Positions 44,292 to 52,629 of a DNA stretch of 64,000 nucleotides are shown piece after piece (positions within the stretch are counted from its first letter, which is position 1; each line of letters begins with the position of its first letter). A program made the position numbers and the translations under genes. The notes under the pieces are model-generated. The model had not been told where the DNA came from. It saw nothing but the letters and a program-made list of their open reading frames with translations, and ran no database searches. The stretch is taken from contig NZ_CP020100.1 of the NCBI RefSeq assembly GCF_002056295.1, forward strand, positions 3,495,501 to 3,559,500, in the 5' to 3' direction. Source of the stretch: Halopseudomonas phragmitis. Lineage in GTDB: Bacteria > Pseudomonadota > Gammaproteobacteria > Pseudomonadales > Pseudomonadaceae.

Positions 44292-45353
44292 TTAGCGCAG
44301 CCCTTCGGGTTTGAACCAAGTGATGCCGCGCTGCCCTACCGCCAGGACCCGGCCGTCAGCGATCGGTAACAATGCGGTAAAGGGATACTGACGTTCAGGC
44401 CGCACGCGACTGAAACTATGGCCGTTGTCATCGCTGAGCCAGCCAGTTCCGGAAACATCAGTAATCAACACCCGGCCATCGGGCAGTCGGGTACCAGCAG
44501 TCAGGCTTTGCGTAGCGTCAAGCATTACCGGTTGCCAACTCTGACCGGCATCGGAAGAACGAAACAGGTGACCGCGCAGACCAAAAGCCAGCAAGTTGCC
44601 GTCCCTGGTGTCAGTCAGGGCAAAGAAGCTGCCCTCATAGGGCTCATCGAGGTTATGTGCATGTCCTTGCTGATCAAGGCGAAACAGCCCACCCATTTCC
44701 CCAGCGATGTAGAGCCCATCGTCATGCTCCAGCAGATAATTCAGATGCCGCTCCGAGGTAGCCTCCAACACAGCTGAAAGCCCCTGCCAGCTCTGACCAC
44801 CGTCGCGAGTCATAACCGCCATGCCAAAGGCTCCAACCGCCAGCGCCTGGCTGGCACTCTGGCAATGGATCGCAAGCAGTGGCTTGTCTGCCCCATCCTC
44901 GACCAGACGCTCGGCGCTCATCACCAACTGAGGATCACGCGCCTGGGCATCCTTGAGTAGCGCCGCAGCGACGCCATTGCCATCCAGCTGCAAGTTCCAG
45001 GTCTCCCCACCATCAGCGGTAGCCAGAATGGCCCCCCTGTGGCCGGTGGCCCAGCCATTTAGCTCGTCAGCGAAACACACGGCAGTCAAGGTCACACTGA
45101 CCGGCACCGAGGCCTGACGCCAGCTGTTGCCTTCGTCGTCGGAGAGAATGATATGACCGCGTTCACCCACGGCAACCAGGCGCTGTCCGGCCCGGGTAAG
45201 ATCAGCCAGCATGGTTCGATGAGCCAGCTCGGTTGCGACTGCGGGTTTGTTGAGAGTATCCGGCAGCACGCTCGCAAGGACGGAGCCACCGGCCAGAGGC
45301 TGCAGTAGTGACAGCGTCAGCAGGCAGGCCGCAGTTTTCAAGGACTTGTTCAC
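44292..45353 (-). CDS. Exported Ycf48-like/BNR-repeat beta-propeller protein
   Basis: A 353-residue protein with a signal peptide and repeated S/D-x-D-x-G-x-[ST]-W blocks (SDDEGNSWRQ, TADGGETWNL, TRDGGQSWQG, SSDAGQSWQP, SDDNGHSFSR), typical of Ycf48/sialidase-like propellers. In this neighbourhood it is the constant partner of the RND protein, possibly an assembly factor or periplasmic adaptor. The start is a GTG with a modest ribosome site, after a strong intergenic hairpin. Confidence 0.85.
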   Translation of the reverse strand: MNKSLKTAACLLTLSLLQPLAGGSVLASVLPDTLNKPAVATELAHRTMLADLTRAGQRLVAVGERGHIILSDDEGNSWRQASVPVSVTLTAVCFADELNGWATGHRGAILATADGGETWNLQLDGNGVAAALLKDAQARDPQLVMSAERLVEDGADKPLLAIHCQSASQALAVGAFGMAVMTRDGGQSWQGLSAVLEATSERHLNYLLEHDDGLYIAGEMGGLFRLDQQGHAHNLDEPYEGSFFALTDTRDGNLLAFGLRGHLFRSSDAGQSWQPVMLDATQSLTAGTRLPDGRVLITDVSGTGWLSDDNGHSFSRVRPERQYPFTALLPIADGRVLAVGQRGITWFKPEGLR

Positions 45354-45388
45354 CTGAGCACACTCCGCTCGTGGTTTGTTGTTATCAG

Positions 45389-45418
45389 CGCCGGCGTCCG
45401 CCTAAGCGGACGCCGGCG
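45389..45418 (-). promoter_or_regulatory. Strong intercistronic hairpin between DUF1329 and Ycf48-like genes
   Basis: A perfect 13-bp GC-rich stem (CGCCGGCGTCCGC against its complement) with a four-base loop and no U-tract. In a minus-strand transcript it would protect the 3' end of the upstream DUF1302/DUF1329 message or reduce read-through, a common way to set unequal gene dosage in an operon. Confidence 0.6.
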
Positions 45419-45428
45419 AAGTGCCAGG

Positions 45429-46808
45429 TTAGCGGCCGCTCATCCGCAACAGCGATTGCGGCGAGAAGTAGCTTTCCGAGCGGCGGTTGACCATCTTGAA
45501 CTGGTCTCCGGCAATGTCGTTCCCCATGGCACAGTTGTAGACCCAGGCCTTGGTCCGGTGGTCATGGAAGAACCCATTGCAATAATTGACCGTGGCCGGA
45601 ATATCCGGAGCCACAAACGGGGTGGTCATTGCTGTACGCCACAGCGTTCCTTCGGCGTCCCAGCCATCCAGAATCGCAGTTCCCCAGTTGTCTTCACTGA
45701 AATAGAACTTGCGCTTAGGCACCGCATGACGGCTACCCGGTTTGAGATTGGCCTCGACCTCCCAGACCCGGTGCAATTCCCAACGCACATGGTCTGGATT
45801 GGCGTGGCTACGGCCGAGTACTTCAGCGTCACTGTTGGCCAACAGCGCGTTGTTGTTGTACGGAATGTACATTTCGCGCTTGCCAATCAATTTCCAGTCG
45901 TAGCGCTCCGGCGAACCACCGCCACCAAAGGTCTCATCAACGAAGTTGACCCCGGAAGCCACGACGTTGGGGGTATCGAAGTTGATACTCGGAGCCTGAC
46001 GTACCCGACGCTGACCGACCAGGTACTGCCACAAAGTCCGGCCCTGGGCATAGTCGAGCACGTTGTGCACCATCAGCGCTTCACCGGCCCGGAATGCTGG
46101 TTCATAGGCCAACTGGATAGCCAGCATGTAACGCGGATTCGAGACGCTTGCATCCCAGGCGCCATCCTTGTAGAAGTAGGGATATTGGCCATAGTCCACT
46201 GCAGCTGTAGCCAGGATGCGCCGACCTTCAGCGGTCGTGGTCCAGACCTGATACTTGGTATCTGTCGCCTCGCCACGCCATTGCATCTGGTGGTTCCAGT
46301 ACAACTCAATCCCAGTTTTCGGAATCGGGAACGGCACACCACCATAGGCACCACGTACGGTCAGCCCATCGTTTTCCAGGGTCGCCTCAGTGGCATTGCG
46401 GAAGGTGTTGTCGTAAACCCATTGCGGCGCGGCAGCAGTACGGCGGGTCGGATACACATCAATACGGAAACTGTCTGGATTGTCGCGGAACAGTTGAACA
46501 ATACCATCGGCCAACTTGTCCTGATGTTCTGCCAGATTGGCCGCCGTAATCGAGAAAAGCGGCTGATCGCCAGCGAACGGATCAAAGTTGCGGTAACCAT
46601 TGCGAAAATCTGCCGGCACCTTGGTGTAGCCACCATCCCAGGCAGGGATGCTGCCGTCGGCATTACCGGCACGTTCGGCCCCGAGCGGGGTCAGGGTTGT
46701 TTTCAGTTGAGCCGCTTCCTGCGGACTGACCGCAGCCAGCGCAGAGCTGACGCCAAGCGCCAACAGCGATGCACAGAGGACGGAACGATGAATATTCTTG
46801 TTATGCAT
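45429..46808 (-). CDS. DUF1329 envelope protein
   Basis: A 459-residue exported protein with a signal peptide (ALGVSSALA) and the DUF1329 fold (AERAGNADGSIPAWDGGYTKVP, QYPYFYKDGAWDASVSNPRYM, RWELHRVWEVEANLKPGSRH). DUF1329 resembles LolA/LolB-type lipid-carrying folds and nearly always pairs with DUF1302. The ATG at 46808 is preferred for its GAGG site and intact signal peptide. A role in handling hydrophobic substrate at the outer membrane is inferred. Confidence 0.88.
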   Translation of the reverse strand: MHNKNIHRSVLCASLLALGVSSALAAVSPQEAAQLKTTLTPLGAERAGNADGSIPAWDGGYTKVPADFRNGYRNFDPFAGDQPLFSITAANLAEHQDKLADGIVQLFRDNPDSFRIDVYPTRRTAAAPQWVYDNTFRNATEATLENDGLTVRGAYGGVPFPIPKTGIELYWNHQMQWRGEATDTKYQVWTTTAEGRRILATAAVDYGQYPYFYKDGAWDASVSNPRYMLAIQLAYEPAFRAGEALMVHNVLDYAQGRTLWQYLVGQRRVRQAPSINFDTPNVVASGVNFVDETFGGGGSPERYDWKLIGKREMYIPYNNNALLANSDAEVLGRSHANPDHVRWELHRVWEVEANLKPGSRHAVPKRKFYFSEDNWGTAILDGWDAEGTLWRTAMTTPFVAPDIPATVNYCNGFFHDHRTKAWVYNCAMGNDIAGDQFKMVNRRSESYFSPQSLLRMSGR

Positions 46809-46818
46809 GGTCTGAACC

Positions 46819-48501
46819 TCAGAACGTGTAGGATGCATTCAGGGAGATGAAATCGCGGTCGCCGTTGGTCTGCTTGTAGGTCTTGACCCCGGTTACAGCC
46901 CCGATCGCCGGTACAAACTCAGGACGGCTGGTACGGTCGCTCGGACCATAGAAGCCGTTGTAGCTCAGAGATACTGTCACCCGCTTGAGATACTCAGCCG
47001 AGACGCCGACGTTGAACCCGCCCCCTTTGGCCTGACTGAAACCACCAACGGCCGAAGAACGACCATCCAGGCCATAGCTCACACCCATGGGCACCGAGAG
47101 ATCAACGCCATCGAATACCTGGAAGTAGGTTGGAGTGAACACCACACGCATGGCGGTTGCGTCACGGGTGTTGTTTGGATCCAGCCACTCGCGATTTTTG
47201 GTGACACTCAGAGTACGGTTCCAAGCAACCTCACCCAGCAAGGCGGCGGTATCCCAGAACTGGCCTTTGGGCAGAATGGTGATCATGTTGATTTGCGCAT
47301 GAGCGGTATTACCCACGGCATACAAAGGATTGCTACGGTTGTCACGATTGCCTGCCAGATCGGTCACAGTCAGGCTGACCAGCGGTGCATTGCGACGGGT
47401 AGAAGCCTCAAAGCCTACGTTGGCAGAACCAATCCCCCGGTTGGCACTGAAACCGTAGGCCTTGATGTCTTCCGGGAATACCAGCATGTATTCGCCAACC
47501 ACCAGATCACCCACCTGCCCTGGCTGAGGTGGCCCCGCGAATGGACGGGTCTGCACCTGGAAGTTCTTGTCGTGGTAGCGAATCGCGTACAACCCAAACT
47601 CGGTACCGATCTGATCAGCCCGGTAGCGCAGTTGCATACCCCACTGGCCAGAGTCGCGCGCCTCAATATCCTTGGTACGGTACAGCGAAATCTGCGGATC
47701 GCCGGCAACCGCCAGAATCCGCTCACCACCACCATCAAGCAGGTCGGCGGGGCTGAAATAGCTGCCAGCAGCAGGAATACGGGTACGTTCCCACTCCAGT
47801 TGGTAATAGGCACCCACCGACAGCGCTGGGGTCAGTTGCAGCTCACCCGACAGTTGCTTGACCGGCAGCACTAGTTCCTTGAACTGGGAATTTGGTACCG
47901 ACAGCGCCTGGATCGCATTGATCGGCATCATGCCGCCAGCGATACCATTGTTGCCAAAAAACAGGCTTTCGCCGTACAGCAGAGAGTGCTGGCCGACACG
48001 CACCACACCCCAGATGTCGTCAGTCAGGTCAAAATCACTGTAAACAAAGGCGTCACGAATCTCCGCATCACGGCCATGCAGATCGCGCGTTTCCTTGGTG
48101 AACTCGTTGTAACGAACGCTCAGACTGTTGGCGGTACCTGGATTGTCGTGGTCATTTCTGCGGTTGTAGACACGGTCATACCAGGCCGCGCCGCTCACGC
48201 GCGCGCCCATACCGCGGTAGTTGACGTCAAATTCGGAGAACAGGTCGAGACGGTTGTTGATCATCGAACCCTTGTCGAAGTTGCGGTCGCCATCATCCAG
48301 CGTCGGATCAGCAATCAACCGGTTCATCTGATCTTTCACCCGCCAGGCGGCGGTGTATTTGACGTTGGTATCCAGCCGTACTCGCAGGTCGGAATTACCG
48401 GTGTCAAACTGAAAAGCCTGCGCGGGCAGCGCAGTGCAGAGCAAAACGGCAGCACTCAATGCAGAAAGCGTAAAGGTCTTGTTCAGACTTTGGTGAGACA
48501 T
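46819..48501 (-). CDS. DUF1302 outer-membrane protein
   Basis: A 560-residue exported protein: signal peptide ending near LPAQA, then a long stretch of alternating beta strands ending in a terminal aromatic (NASYTF), the outer-membrane barrel signal. The DUF1302 pattern (FQFDTGNSDLRVRLDTNVKYTAAWRV) is clear. It is probably a substrate channel or binder that works with the DUF1329 protein. ATG 48501 has GAGGTG before it. The 105-base gap upstream may hold a secondary promoter. Confidence 0.88.
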   Translation of the reverse strand: MSHQSLNKTFTLSALSAAVLLCTALPAQAFQFDTGNSDLRVRLDTNVKYTAAWRVKDQMNRLIADPTLDDGDRNFDKGSMINNRLDLFSEFDVNYRGMGARVSGAAWYDRVYNRRNDHDNPGTANSLSVRYNEFTKETRDLHGRDAEIRDAFVYSDFDLTDDIWGVVRVGQHSLLYGESLFFGNNGIAGGMMPINAIQALSVPNSQFKELVLPVKQLSGELQLTPALSVGAYYQLEWERTRIPAAGSYFSPADLLDGGGERILAVAGDPQISLYRTKDIEARDSGQWGMQLRYRADQIGTEFGLYAIRYHDKNFQVQTRPFAGPPQPGQVGDLVVGEYMLVFPEDIKAYGFSANRGIGSANVGFEASTRRNAPLVSLTVTDLAGNRDNRSNPLYAVGNTAHAQINMITILPKGQFWDTAALLGEVAWNRTLSVTKNREWLDPNNTRDATAMRVVFTPTYFQVFDGVDLSVPMGVSYGLDGRSSAVGGFSQAKGGGFNVGVSAEYLKRVTVSLSYNGFYGPSDRTSRPEFVPAIGAVTGVKTYKQTNGDRDFISLNASYTF

Positions 48502-48606
48502 GAAGCACCTCAAAGGGGCGTTAGCCCGCCTTTTATTTTTATTTCCGTGGTAGCGGCCTGGTGCCCGCCACCACGGTACCAATGGGGAAAACCCCCAAAC
48601 TCAGAC

Positions 48607-49824
48607 TCAGCCGTTAAGTGAGACCGGCTCCAGACCAAACACCATGGGCGGCAGCTGCTGTCCCAGCAGATAGGCTCCGAGCATGCCCGCGGTATCATCG
48701 GCGTTCTGGGTGATATGGTTGGAAGCGGCGATCACGTCGCGCAGGATGCGCTGCAGCGGATTGCTGAGATAAATACCGCGGGCCGAAGTAGCCTTGAACA
48801 ACAGCATTACAGCTTCTTCACAGTCACGCCCGACGCGGGCAATATCCAGCATGTGATGAACGCGGTCATAGTTCGGCACCAGTTCCCGGCGCTCAACGAT
48901 TTCGGTAGTCTCCGCCATCATCTGCAGCAGACGGGCACGTGCCGAGCGTACCCGCACCACGGCGTTGCCAAGGCGATCCTTGACATACGGGCTCAGCGCC
49001 GCGCTGCCACCATCGGTGGTATTGGTGCGCACGCTCATCTGGCGGATGTACTCGTCGATCCCGCCCTGCGCCATGCCGACGATCAGCGCCGATACAGCGC
49101 CGAAGAAGATCTGGTTGAACGGATACAGATAAGCTGTGCCACGCTCATCGTAGTGGTACTGGATCAGGCTGTGGGCACGGTGATAGGGAACAAAGCTTTC
49201 CTTGACTACCAGGCTCTTGCTACCAGTACCGGCCAGGCCGAAGGTGTGCCAGTCATCCTCGATGTCGTAATCGGTCGCAGGCACCAGCATCGACAGACGG
49301 TCGATGATATTGCCCTGGGCGTCGCGGCGCAGGCCGCCCAGAAATGCCCACTGGCCATGGTCACAACCACTGGACGTTTTCCAGGTGCCGCTGATCAGGT
49401 AACCGCCTTCAACCTCTTCAACCTTGCCGAAGGGTGGGTACGAAGAAGCGATGATGGTCTTGTCATCTTCACCCCAAACATCCTGGCAAGCCTGATCTGG
49501 CATACTGCCGAATTCCCACTGATGCACACCAAGGATCATCATGTTCCAGGCACTGCTGCAGCAGCCACGGCCCAGCTCCATCAACACCTTGTAGAACACC
49601 GCCGGGTTCATTTCCCACCCCCCGAACCGAGCAGGTTGGAGAATCTTGAAAAATCCGGCATCAACGAAGGCGCGAATGGTTTCTGCCGATACCATGCGGT
49701 TCTTCTCGACTGAGTCGGCCTTCTCCAACAGCATCGGGATGAGATCCCGTGCACGCTGCAGTAGCTCGGCTTCGGAAGGAACGCTACCGGCCTCAAGGGC
49801 ATTTTTTTTCAGAGCATTAGTCAT
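48607..49824 (-). CDS. Flavin-dependent phenol monooxygenase, oxygenase component (HsaA/HpaH-C2 type)
   Basis: A 405-residue protein of the acyl-CoA dehydrogenase fold used by FMNH2/FADH2-dependent two-component hydroxylases (HsaA, HPAH C2). Typical features are the N-terminal ADSVEKNRMVSAETIRAFVDAGFFKILQPARFGG, the middle GYLISGTWKTSSGCDHGQW, and the C-terminal helical bundle with LFKATSARGIYLSNPLQRILRDV. It hydroxylates a phenol ortho to the OH, giving a catechol for the dioxygenase. Reduced flavin would come from the 49876 or 35427 reductase. The chosen ATG has only a weak ribosome site. Confidence 0.88.
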   Translation of the reverse strand: MTNALKKNALEAGSVPSEAELLQRARDLIPMLLEKADSVEKNRMVSAETIRAFVDAGFFKILQPARFGGWEMNPAVFYKVLMELGRGCCSSAWNMMILGVHQWEFGSMPDQACQDVWGEDDKTIIASSYPPFGKVEEVEGGYLISGTWKTSSGCDHGQWAFLGGLRRDAQGNIIDRLSMLVPATDYDIEDDWHTFGLAGTGSKSLVVKESFVPYHRAHSLIQYHYDERGTAYLYPFNQIFFGAVSALIVGMAQGGIDEYIRQMSVRTNTTDGGSAALSPYVKDRLGNAVVRVRSARARLLQMMAETTEIVERRELVPNYDRVHHMLDIARVGRDCEEAVMLLFKATSARGIYLSNPLQRILRDVIAASNHITQNADDTAGMLGAYLLGQQLPPMVFGLEPVSLNG

Positions 49825-49875
49825 GTTGGATCTCGCTTTTGTTGTTGTCTGGACCATGGCGCGCAAGACTGCAGC

Positions 49876-50409
49876 TCAGACCAGCGCCGCAAACTGTCCG
49901 TTGAAGTAGATAAGGGGGTCTTCCTGACTCATCTGTCCGGCCACCTCAATGACCTCGCAGAGAAACATGTCGTGAGTACTGGCCGGAATCGCCTCCACTA
50001 CCCGACACTCAAAACTGACCAGCGCATCGCCTAACACCGGTACCCGACTGATACCCAAAGCCCAGGCACCTTCGGCAAAACGCTCTTCACCACTGACCCC
50101 CTCCACCATCCCGGCAAAGCGTCGTGCGATCTGCTCCTGGTTGCTACCCAGGACATTCACACTGAGATGGCGCTGCTCGCTGATCACACCATGGGCATAC
50201 ACATTGCGGTTGACGCAGACCAACAGACGCGGCGGATCAGCAGTGATGGAACAGACTGCAGTGGCAGTCAGGCCAGCACGCTGCTGCTCATCACCACTGG
50301 CTATCACCACACAGTGCCCCGCCAGGTTCCGCATTGCCGTGCAGAAACGAGCCGTATCCACCGGAGCATGTGCGCGCCGGCTTTGCATGGTTGCTAACTG
50401 GGCATTCAT
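49876..50409 (-). CDS. Flavin reductase (HsaB type) of two-component monooxygenase
   Basis: A 177-residue flavin reductase-like FMN-binding protein (FCTAMRNLAGHCVVIASGDEQQRAGLTATAVCSIT, VSFECRVVEAIPASTHDMFLCEV). It is short, with no extra C-terminal domain, unlike the reductase at 35427. Its start overlaps the upstream hydrolase stop (ATGA) and the oxygenase gene follows, so it is the expected partner of the 48607-49824 oxygenase. Confidence 0.88.
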   Translation of the reverse strand: MNAQLATMQSRRAHAPVDTARFCTAMRNLAGHCVVIASGDEQQRAGLTATAVCSITADPPRLLVCVNRNVYAHGVISEQRHLSVNVLGSNQEQIARRFAGMVEGVSGEERFAEGAWALGISRVPVLGDALVSFECRVVEAIPASTHDMFLCEVIEVAGQMSQEDPLIYFNGQFAALV

Positions 50410-51293
50410 TCGGCCACCCGCCCGGTCGAGAGAAACTCGACCATCACCTGATTGAACTCCTCGGGTGATTCATATTGCGGCCAGTGCCCAGCCAGTTTCT
50501 TCATCACATACAACTGGCCACGTGGCAGGCTCGGCAAAGCAGCTTCGGCAGCCGCCACGTCATGAATCGGGTTGTGACTGGTCCACAGCAACAGTGATTC
50601 GCACTGCACCTTTTCCAGCTCGATCATGTCCGGCTTGGCACCGTCCTGGTTGACCTTGCGCAGCCGTGCATAAACCAGAGGGGCGCTGGCCTGGAAATCC
50701 TCCCGCGAATAAATCGCCAGGCGTGAACCAACCAGCTCCTCGTTGAGCAAGTTCCAGTTGCCTTCGTACAAAAGCCACTGCATACGCGCCAGCACACTTT
50801 CGTAACTCGGCTGCTGACCGGCGCTTTTGGCCGACAGCTCACCCAGCGCGCGGAGATCCGCATAGCCCTTCTCGCTGACGATCGGGATGCCACCAGTAGT
50901 GTTGAATACCGCTCGCAGAATCCGCTCGGGATAGCGCACGGCAAAACCACCAGTTACCACGCCTCCCAAAGACTCGCCGGAGATGTGTGCACGCTCGATG
51001 TCCAGCACATCCATCAGTTCACGCAGTTGCTCGACGTAATCACTGATCGAATACTCAATATCGAGCTTCTTGGCCGACAGCCCATGCCCGACATAGTCAA
51101 AAGCAATCACATGAAAGTGCCGACCCAACGCCACTACATTCTTTGCATAGGCCTCCAGATGACCACCGATGCCATGCATCAGAATCAGCGTTTCGGCCTT
51201 GTCATGCCCTGCTTCGGCAATGCGCGTACGTCCATAGGTCGGCAGGTCGACATAGCGAACTTCAGCGCCGAGAAAATCCAGCCAGATACTCAT
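50406..51293 (-). CDS. Alpha/beta hydrolase, HsaD-like C-C hydrolase
   Basis: A 295-residue alpha/beta hydrolase: LMHGIGGHLEAYAKN, nucleophile S108 in GESLGG, an acidic residue in NPIHD and terminal H270 in AGHWPQYESP. Its place between the dioxygenase and monooxygenase genes suggests it hydrolyses the ring-fission product of the dioxygenase. It differs clearly from the BphD-like hydrolase at 37364, so the pathway may have two C-C hydrolysis steps or two substrates. Confidence 0.85.
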   Translation of the reverse strand: MSIWLDFLGAEVRYVDLPTYGRTRIAEAGHDKAETLILMHGIGGHLEAYAKNVVALGRHFHVIAFDYVGHGLSAKKLDIEYSISDYVEQLRELMDVLDIERAHISGESLGGVVTGGFAVRYPERILRAVFNTTGGIPIVSEKGYADLRALGELSAKSAGQQPSYESVLARMQWLLYEGNWNLLNEELVGSRLAIYSREDFQASAPLVYARLRKVNQDGAKPDMIELEKVQCESLLLWTSHNPIHDVAAAEAALPSLPRGQLYVMKKLAGHWPQYESPEEFNQVMVEFLSTGRVAE

Positions 51294-51317
51294 ACAGGTG
51301 CTCTCCTCGCTACAGGC

Positions 51318-52259
51318 TCAGGCCTGCGAAACCGGGTTGCGCTTATGGCCCCAATCGCTCATTTGGTGATAGGTCTTGACCTCCCAGTTGCCTTCGTCGA
51401 TGACGATTCCGCCCCAGCCGAACTCGAAGTTGAAACCTGAAGGGGTCTGGGCATAGAAGGAAAACATCTTGTCGTTCGGGTGATGGCCCAACTCCAGAAC
51501 GATTGGTACACCGGCAGCCACCGCGCGGTCATAGGCCAGACCGACATCATCGATGTCCTCAACCTGCACCATGAAGTGATTGAGCACCTTGGGCGACGGT
51601 GCCTGAGCAGTAGCAATCGAGTGGTGGCGACCGGTCTTGGTGTGGAAGAAAGTCGCCTCGACAGTCAGGCCCGGCTGGACCTCCTGGCGGATGTAATCGC
51701 TGACCCGAAACTTGAGCACATTCTTGTAGAACTCAACGGTTTCAGCCCCGTTATTACGATTGGCGAACGGCAGAATGTGCCCAACACCAAGCTCACCGGT
51801 AATAAATCGGCTTTTCAGCACGCTGGAGCGGAATTGATCTTTGAGCAAGGCGACGCCATGGCCGAAGAAGAACTCATGGTCAAAACCATTTGGGTCCTGG
51901 CATCTGTAGCCTTTCTCGATATGACGCCGCGCACATTGTTCAGCACTCAGCGCCTGCAACTCGATACCCTTGTCACCCAGCTCGGCAACATAGCTCTCAA
52001 GCTCCTGCTCACTGGTGAACTCCCAGCCAGCGGCGATGATGTCATCGGCATCGCTTTGCTCGAGAAAGAAGCGCTGACAGTATTCGTCCATACGCAGGGT
52101 CATGCTGGAGGCATCACGTCGTCCTACCTGCATGCCAAGAATGTCGGTGGCAAAAGTCTGCCACTTGTCGAGGTTGCTGACGCCGAAACCGACGTAGCCC
52201 AGAGAAGAAATCTCAGCCACTGCACTATCTCCGTTATTCTTGTTTTCAAGTCCGGTCAT
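51318..52259 (-). CDS. Type I extradiol ring-cleavage dioxygenase (HsaC/BphC-like)
   Basis: A two-domain vicinal-oxygen-chelate dioxygenase of up to 313 residues. The Fe(II) facial triad is seen as H161 (GVGHILPF), H228 (LNHFMVQV) and E279 (FNFEFGW), with second-shell His213 and Tyr269 at family-like spacing. It cleaves a 3-substituted catechol beside its hydroxyls. It is the first gene behind the sigma-54 promoter. Two starts are plausible: ATG 52259 (GAGG before it) and GTG 52220 (GGAG before it), the latter closer to the usual family length. Confidence 0.92.
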   Translation of the reverse strand: MTGLENKNNGDSAVAEISSLGYVGFGVSNLDKWQTFATDILGMQVGRRDASSMTLRMDEYCQRFFLEQSDADDIIAAGWEFTSEQELESYVAELGDKGIELQALSAEQCARRHIEKGYRCQDPNGFDHEFFFGHGVALLKDQFRSSVLKSRFITGELGVGHILPFANRNNGAETVEFYKNVLKFRVSDYIRQEVQPGLTVEATFFHTKTGRHHSIATAQAPSPKVLNHFMVQVEDIDDVGLAYDRAVAAGVPIVLELGHHPNDKMFSFYAQTPSGFNFEFGWGGIVIDEGNWEVKTYHQMSDWGHKRNPVSQA

Positions 52260-52306
52260 CCGGCCTCGGTGTAAACAGAACGCTTGCTGCGTTGTAAGGG
52301 AGTTAG

Positions 52307-52322
52307 AGCAACAGCTGTGCCA
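52307..52322 (-). promoter_or_regulatory. Sigma-54 promoter of the catabolic operon
   Basis: On the minus strand the sequence is TGGCAC-AGCTG-TTGCT, a perfect match to the -24/-12 consensus TGGCAC-N5-TTGCW. It lies about 50 bases upstream of the dioxygenase ATG and points at the catabolic genes. The divergent neighbour encodes a sigma-54-dependent aromatic-responsive activator, as expected. Confidence 0.88.
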
Positions 52323-52482
52323 GCTTCATGAAACCCACTACATAGAAACAAAAAACTCTTTATATACAAACAGATAAAAAGAAGCCCAGAACCTCATGGA
52401 AGAAACACTTGAGACAGTAATAAAAAATGACTCTTAATACTTTTCTGAACTTTCATAATTTTCTACAACAAAATTCGCCACA

Positions 52483-52503
52483 CTTTTCGTGATAACCGAA
52501 AAG
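52483..52503. promoter_or_regulatory. Candidate upstream activator site (inverted repeat)
   Basis: CTTTTCG-N7-CGAAAAG, a perfect 7-base inverted repeat about 160-180 bases upstream of the -24 element, the usual distance for a XylR/DmpR-type activator. The sequence differs from the textbook XylR and DmpR sites. It could also serve autoregulation of the activator gene. Confidence 0.5.
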
Positions 52504-52629
52504 TCTATTCAGCTATCATTGGTCGGGATGGCTCAAACAGACAGCCTTCCTCTTCTGTTAAGATGACGTCGCCCCCACACCGGTAGTAACACGACCAATC
52601 ATTACAAATACAAAACTCATGGTAAGTAC

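Larger units (their letters stand above)
52260..52629. other. AT-rich divergent control region
   Basis: A 370-base gap between the dioxygenase gene and its divergent regulator. From about 52340 to 52520 the GC content drops sharply relative to both flanks. It holds the sigma-54 promoter and the inverted repeat listed separately. No further ORF is supported. A regulator promoter must lie near its right end, but I cannot identify one with confidence. Confidence 0.7.

Noticed and set aside
45456-46850. A 464-codon open frame opposite the DUF1329 gene
   Set aside because: Antisense shadow; the minus strand encodes a complete exported DUF1329 protein with signal peptide and ribosome site.
48540-48600. 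Hairpin CCGTGG/CCACGG between the oxygenase and DUF1302 genes as a terminator
   Set aside because: On the minus strand it is followed by an A-rich, not U-rich, stretch. It may be structural or near a promoter, but a terminator is not supported.
48502-48606. A second sigma-54 promoter before DUF1302
   Set aside because: The best match, TGGCGG-N5-AGGC, has correct spacing but poor -12 and -24 sequence; too weak to report as a feature.
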